Assembly: GCA_964371055.1 (NCBI GenBank)
Contig: CAYJLF010000006.1
Location: 194,561 to 258,560 of the forward strand
DNA length: 64,000 nucleotides
Reading direction: 5' to 3'
Origin: CAYJLF01 sp964371055
GTDB taxonomy: Bacteria > Eisenbacteria > RBG-16-71-46 > CAIMUX01
A model generated the notes under the pieces. It saw nothing but the letters and a program-made list of their open reading frames with translations. It was not told where the DNA came from and ran no database searches. The position numbers and the translations under genes were made by a program. Of this stretch, positions 61,620 through 64,000 are shown piece after piece (position 1 is the first letter of the stretch; every line of letters begins with the position of its first letter).

Positions 61620-63833
61620 TCATCTCCTCCGCTTCGCGGTCGAGAAACTGACGATGAGCTCCGGCGGATCCTCCTCGCTCTGCCAGTTGATCGAGACGAT
61701 CGACACCGTCGGTTCTCCAGGGAGCGTGAGATTGTCGACCAGCACCTGGAGGTGGTCCTGCACCCCGGTTCCCTCGAGGGAGTACCAGAGCTCTTCCGGC
61801 CCGATACTCAACTCCTCGATCGGGAGCCCCGTCAGGCGGAACTCCCGGTGCTGCGACTGGCTCGTGTTCGTCCACGTCAACGTCGCGGTCAGGGAGACGA
61901 TTTCCCGGCCGGAGGGGCTGACCGTCCCGTCCAGGGTCACGCGGTACGTGCCGCCCGGGAGCGGTTTGGTGAAGTCGAGATCGAAGGAGGTGCCGTTCCA
62001 GACCGGCTTCTGTTCTCCCAGATAGGCATCTACCGTGGTCAGGAGGACCGATCTGAGGATGTTCCCGTCACTCATCTCCATCTCGCCGTTGAAATTGAGA
62101 TCGACGAAGAGCGTCCGCTGGAGCTGGGCCAGAATCGCCCCTCCGATCGTGATGTCCCCGAGGTTCCGCTCTTCGTCCGTCCGGCCCGCCCAGCCGACCG
62201 AGACCGGCACATCGCTCGAGTCGGTCCCCTGCCAGACCCGTAGCTGGCTGTCGCCCGGGAAGAGCCGCGATAGGGTGAACCTCCCGTCGTTGCCGGTCGT
62301 CGTCGAGCCCGGCGTCCGCCAGACCCTCGATCCGTCGTCATAGATCGCCTGCACGCGAGCGTTCTTTATCGGCTGGCCCTCGTCGTCGACCAGGCGACCG
62401 CCGCCGTGATAGCGCCAACCGATTCTTTCGGCCAGCGCCGGCATCAGCGCCCGCTGCCCGCGACGCCCGAGGAACGAGTCGACCGAGTCCCGCAGCACCG
62501 TGATGTTCGGCGCCCCCGAGGCAACCATCGGCCAGACCTCCCGGAACGAGGCGCCGATGACGGGGATCTCCTCCGATCCGCCGGTCGTGCTGCGGATCGT
62601 GGGAGATTTCCGGATCAGCGAGGCGAGCATCACGGTTCCGAATCCCTCCAGGCTCGGCCAGTCGACCGCCGACGGAGAGAGCCCAGCGCTGGCGGAGAAA
62701 GCGGCGAAGAGTTGCCACGGTTCCTCCGGGCTCTCGCTCTGCACGACCCCGGTGCAGAAGTAGTCGCAGAAGTGGGCGTAGTCCTCCATCACGACGGAAC
62801 GGAGGCCGTGGATCTGGCCGACCGAGTGATTGGCCGGAGCCTGCGCCTCGAGGACCACGTACCGGCCCGACCCCGTGAGGATGTGATTCACCCAGTGCCC
62901 CGTCTCGTGGGCCACGCTGTGCTCCGTCGCGTTCGGTCCCAGGAAGATCATCGAGCTCGTGATGGGAACCAGCGCCGTGAGGTAGATGAAGCCTTTGTAC
63001 TTGTGGTCATCGCTGTTGTAGAAGGTCGGCTCGTAGGTGCCTCCCGATGCGGTCTGGGCCGCCACGTACGCCCCGAGAGAGGGGGGAAGAGAGTCGATCA
63101 CGGCAGCGAGATAGCGCCAGGCGTCACGCCGCGCCGCCTCGAACCTTTGAACCGACGTGCTCTGAGGCGAGAGCCGGGAGAGGTGGTAGGCGGCGAACCC
63201 GGTATGCGTCGAAGGAGCAGACTGCTCCATCGCGGCCGACTTTCCGGACGGGGTGTAGTCGAACGGCATAACGAGTTCGTAGCGAACCTTCCGGCTGCCG
63301 GGCGCCACCCCGAGCGACTCCGCCACCGGCGCGCAGGTCCATCGCTTGGTCCGTCCGCGGGCATCGCTGATGCTGCCGAGATCGATCCCGTAGGCGTAGA
63401 GAACCTCGTACTTGTCCGGTTCGTCGGAGAACTCCAGCCGGACTCGTCCCGAACCCTGGTAGTCGACCCAGAAGCTCTGACCAGGTTCCGGCGCAGCCGG
63501 ACCGGTCAGGATCCGCGCCACGTCGACCTTGCCCCCTCCGGTCGTGAAGACGAAGGTTCCCCCCGAGACACTGTCGGGGATCACGACCTCGGAGCCGGGC
63601 GGGATCGTGTATGACGTCTTCGGTCCGAGGGTGAAGTCGTCGGCCGTCTCACCTCCCGGAACGGTCATCCGATCCCGATCGGAGCAGGCGGTCAGCAGGA
63701 GAACGACGAAGGCGAGAGGCCAGAGCGCGGCGTGGGCCAACCCTGGTTCGCAGTCCCTCCTTCGCCACCCCCGATCGCCAGAAGCGCAATCCGAGGTGAC
63801 CGGGAGAGAGACTGAGCTTCGATGCCTGCGCAT
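61620..63833 (-). CDS. Secreted lipoprotein with HEXXH metallopeptidase motif
   Basis: This 737-residue protein begins MRRHRSSVSLPVTS and has a hydrophobic export segment ending LLTACSDRD, a lipobox. A beta-rich N-terminal domain (TFVFTTGGGKVDVARILTGP) precedes a region with EHSVAHETGHWVNHIL, a zincin HEXXH motif. About 40 residues later comes VVMEDYAHFCDYFCTG, which may supply the third metal ligand. A carboxypeptidase-regulatory-like beta domain (GGRLVDDEGQPIKNARVQAI) and a further beta domain complete the C-terminus. It is probably an outer-membrane-anchored zinc protease. The family is not one I can name. AAGGAGATCACT precedes the ATG at 63833. Confidence 0.75.
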   Translation of the reverse strand: MRRHRSSVSLPVTSDCASGDRGWRRRDCEPGLAHAALWPLAFVVLLLTACSDRDRMTVPGGETADDFTLGPKTSYTIPPGSEVVIPDSVSGGTFVFTTGGGKVDVARILTGPAAPEPGQSFWVDYQGSGRVRLEFSDEPDKYEVLYAYGIDLGSISDARGRTKRWTCAPVAESLGVAPGSRKVRYELVMPFDYTPSGKSAAMEQSAPSTHTGFAAYHLSRLSPQSTSVQRFEAARRDAWRYLAAVIDSLPPSLGAYVAAQTASGGTYEPTFYNSDDHKYKGFIYLTALVPITSSMIFLGPNATEHSVAHETGHWVNHILTGSGRYVVLEAQAPANHSVGQIHGLRSVVMEDYAHFCDYFCTGVVQSESPEEPWQLFAAFSASAGLSPSAVDWPSLEGFGTVMLASLIRKSPTIRSTTGGSEEIPVIGASFREVWPMVASGAPNITVLRDSVDSFLGRRGQRALMPALAERIGWRYHGGGRLVDDEGQPIKNARVQAIYDDGSRVWRTPGSTTTGNDGRFTLSRLFPGDSQLRVWQGTDSSDVPVSVGWAGRTDEERNLGDITIGGAILAQLQRTLFVDLNFNGEMEMSDGNILRSVLLTTVDAYLGEQKPVWNGTSFDLDFTKPLPGGTYRVTLDGTVSPSGREIVSLTATLTWTNTSQSQHREFRLTGLPIEELSIGPEELWYSLEGTGVQDHLQVLVDNLTLPGEPTVSIVSINWQSEEDPPELIVSFSTAKRRR

Positions 63834-63897
63834 AGTGATCTCCTTCCAAACGCCAGATCGATCGTTCACTCCGATCCCGCGGCGCCCCAGTGGCCGA

Positions 63898-64000
63898 TGG
63901 GCGCAGCGAGGATGTGCCGGAGCGCGATGTGCGCGCCCCTGGGCACAGCGCGGGTGTGCTCGAGCGCGATGTGCGCGCCCCTGGGCGCAGCGCGGGTGTG
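63898..64000. repeat. Tandem 42-bp repeats, inverse of the 58.45-kb element
   Basis: A full unit at 63920-63961 (GAGCGCGATGTGCGCGCCCC onwards) and a second from 63962 cut by the window edge are preceded by a degenerate copy. They match the reverse complement of 58451-58515. They lie upstream of the lipoprotein gene and presumably continue beyond the window. Confidence 0.75.

Overview
The window is bacterial chromosomal DNA, GC-rich (roughly two thirds G+C) and densely coded, with many ATGA start/stop overlaps and strong AGGAGG-type ribosome sites. I see no phage, IS element, CRISPR array, rRNA or tRNA. Several traits point to an uncultured lineage of the FCB superphylum (Eisenbacteria or Krumholzibacteria type) rather than Proteobacteria: a secreted serine protease with a dockerin and a C-terminal FlgD-like sorting module, many TPR proteins, a TPR-CHAT protein, and many multiheme cytochromes with NHL and CsgG-like partners. 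This placement is inference; no taxonomic marker gene is present.

Layout. 0-8.4 kb: truncated PMT-type glycosyltransferase with a TPR tail, small GGQ release-factor-like protein, CheW protein with an inserted zinc-binding CZB domain, MFS transporter, secreted thioredoxin-like protein, and secreted lysyl-endopeptidase-like protease. 8.8-13.4 kb: ECF sigma factor, membrane anti-sigma-like protein with a TPR tail, and a convergent membrane-anchored TPR-CHAT protein. 13.8-28.5 kb: the centrepiece, an extracellular electron-transfer locus. It encodes a 7-heme OmcS-like cytochrome, an NHL propeller, a 6-heme protein resembling the Geobacter nanowire cytochrome OmcS, a further 6-heme cytochrome with an extra CX8CH motif, an outer-membrane barrel, three lipoproteins (two CsgG-like), a 42-heme cytochrome, a histidine kinase with a CxxCH in its extracytoplasmic domain, and an NtrC-type regulator. 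The four cytochromes carry 61 CxxCH motifs. 28.7-37.9 kb: PPK2 polyphosphate kinase and a complete kdpFABCDE potassium-uptake operon with an additional tiny membrane ORF. 37.9-47.6 kb, all on the minus strand: a CusA/CusB/TolC-type Cu(I)/Ag(I) efflux system, a secreted heavy-metal-binding protein and a ZraSR-like two-component pair, separated by a 508-bp gap with a large palindrome. 48.1-50.8 kb: small secreted proline-rich protein, TPR regulator with a Fis-like helix, HAD hydrolase. 51.5-58.2 kb: glutamate dehydrogenase, then two PPDK_N-type ATP-grasp proteins and a hotdog thioesterase. 58.2-64 kb: tandem repeats, a gene remnant, a CPBP-like membrane protein, a TetR regulator with its probable operator, a FabD-like acyltransferase, a HEXXH lipoprotein, and a second inverted copy of the repeat family at the window edge.

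How it fits together. The cytochrome locus reads as one functional unit: filament or extracellular cytochromes, an outer-membrane exit (barrel plus lipoproteins), a very large periplasmic or surface heme wire, and a heme-bearing kinase/NtrC pair that could sense redox state and drive sigma-54 promoters. Two sequences with sigma-54 spacing lie upstream of its first two genes. The flanking potassium, copper and polyphosphate genes look like ordinary ion and energy homeostasis. The sigma/anti-sigma/TPR-CHAT trio is a second candidate signalling system.
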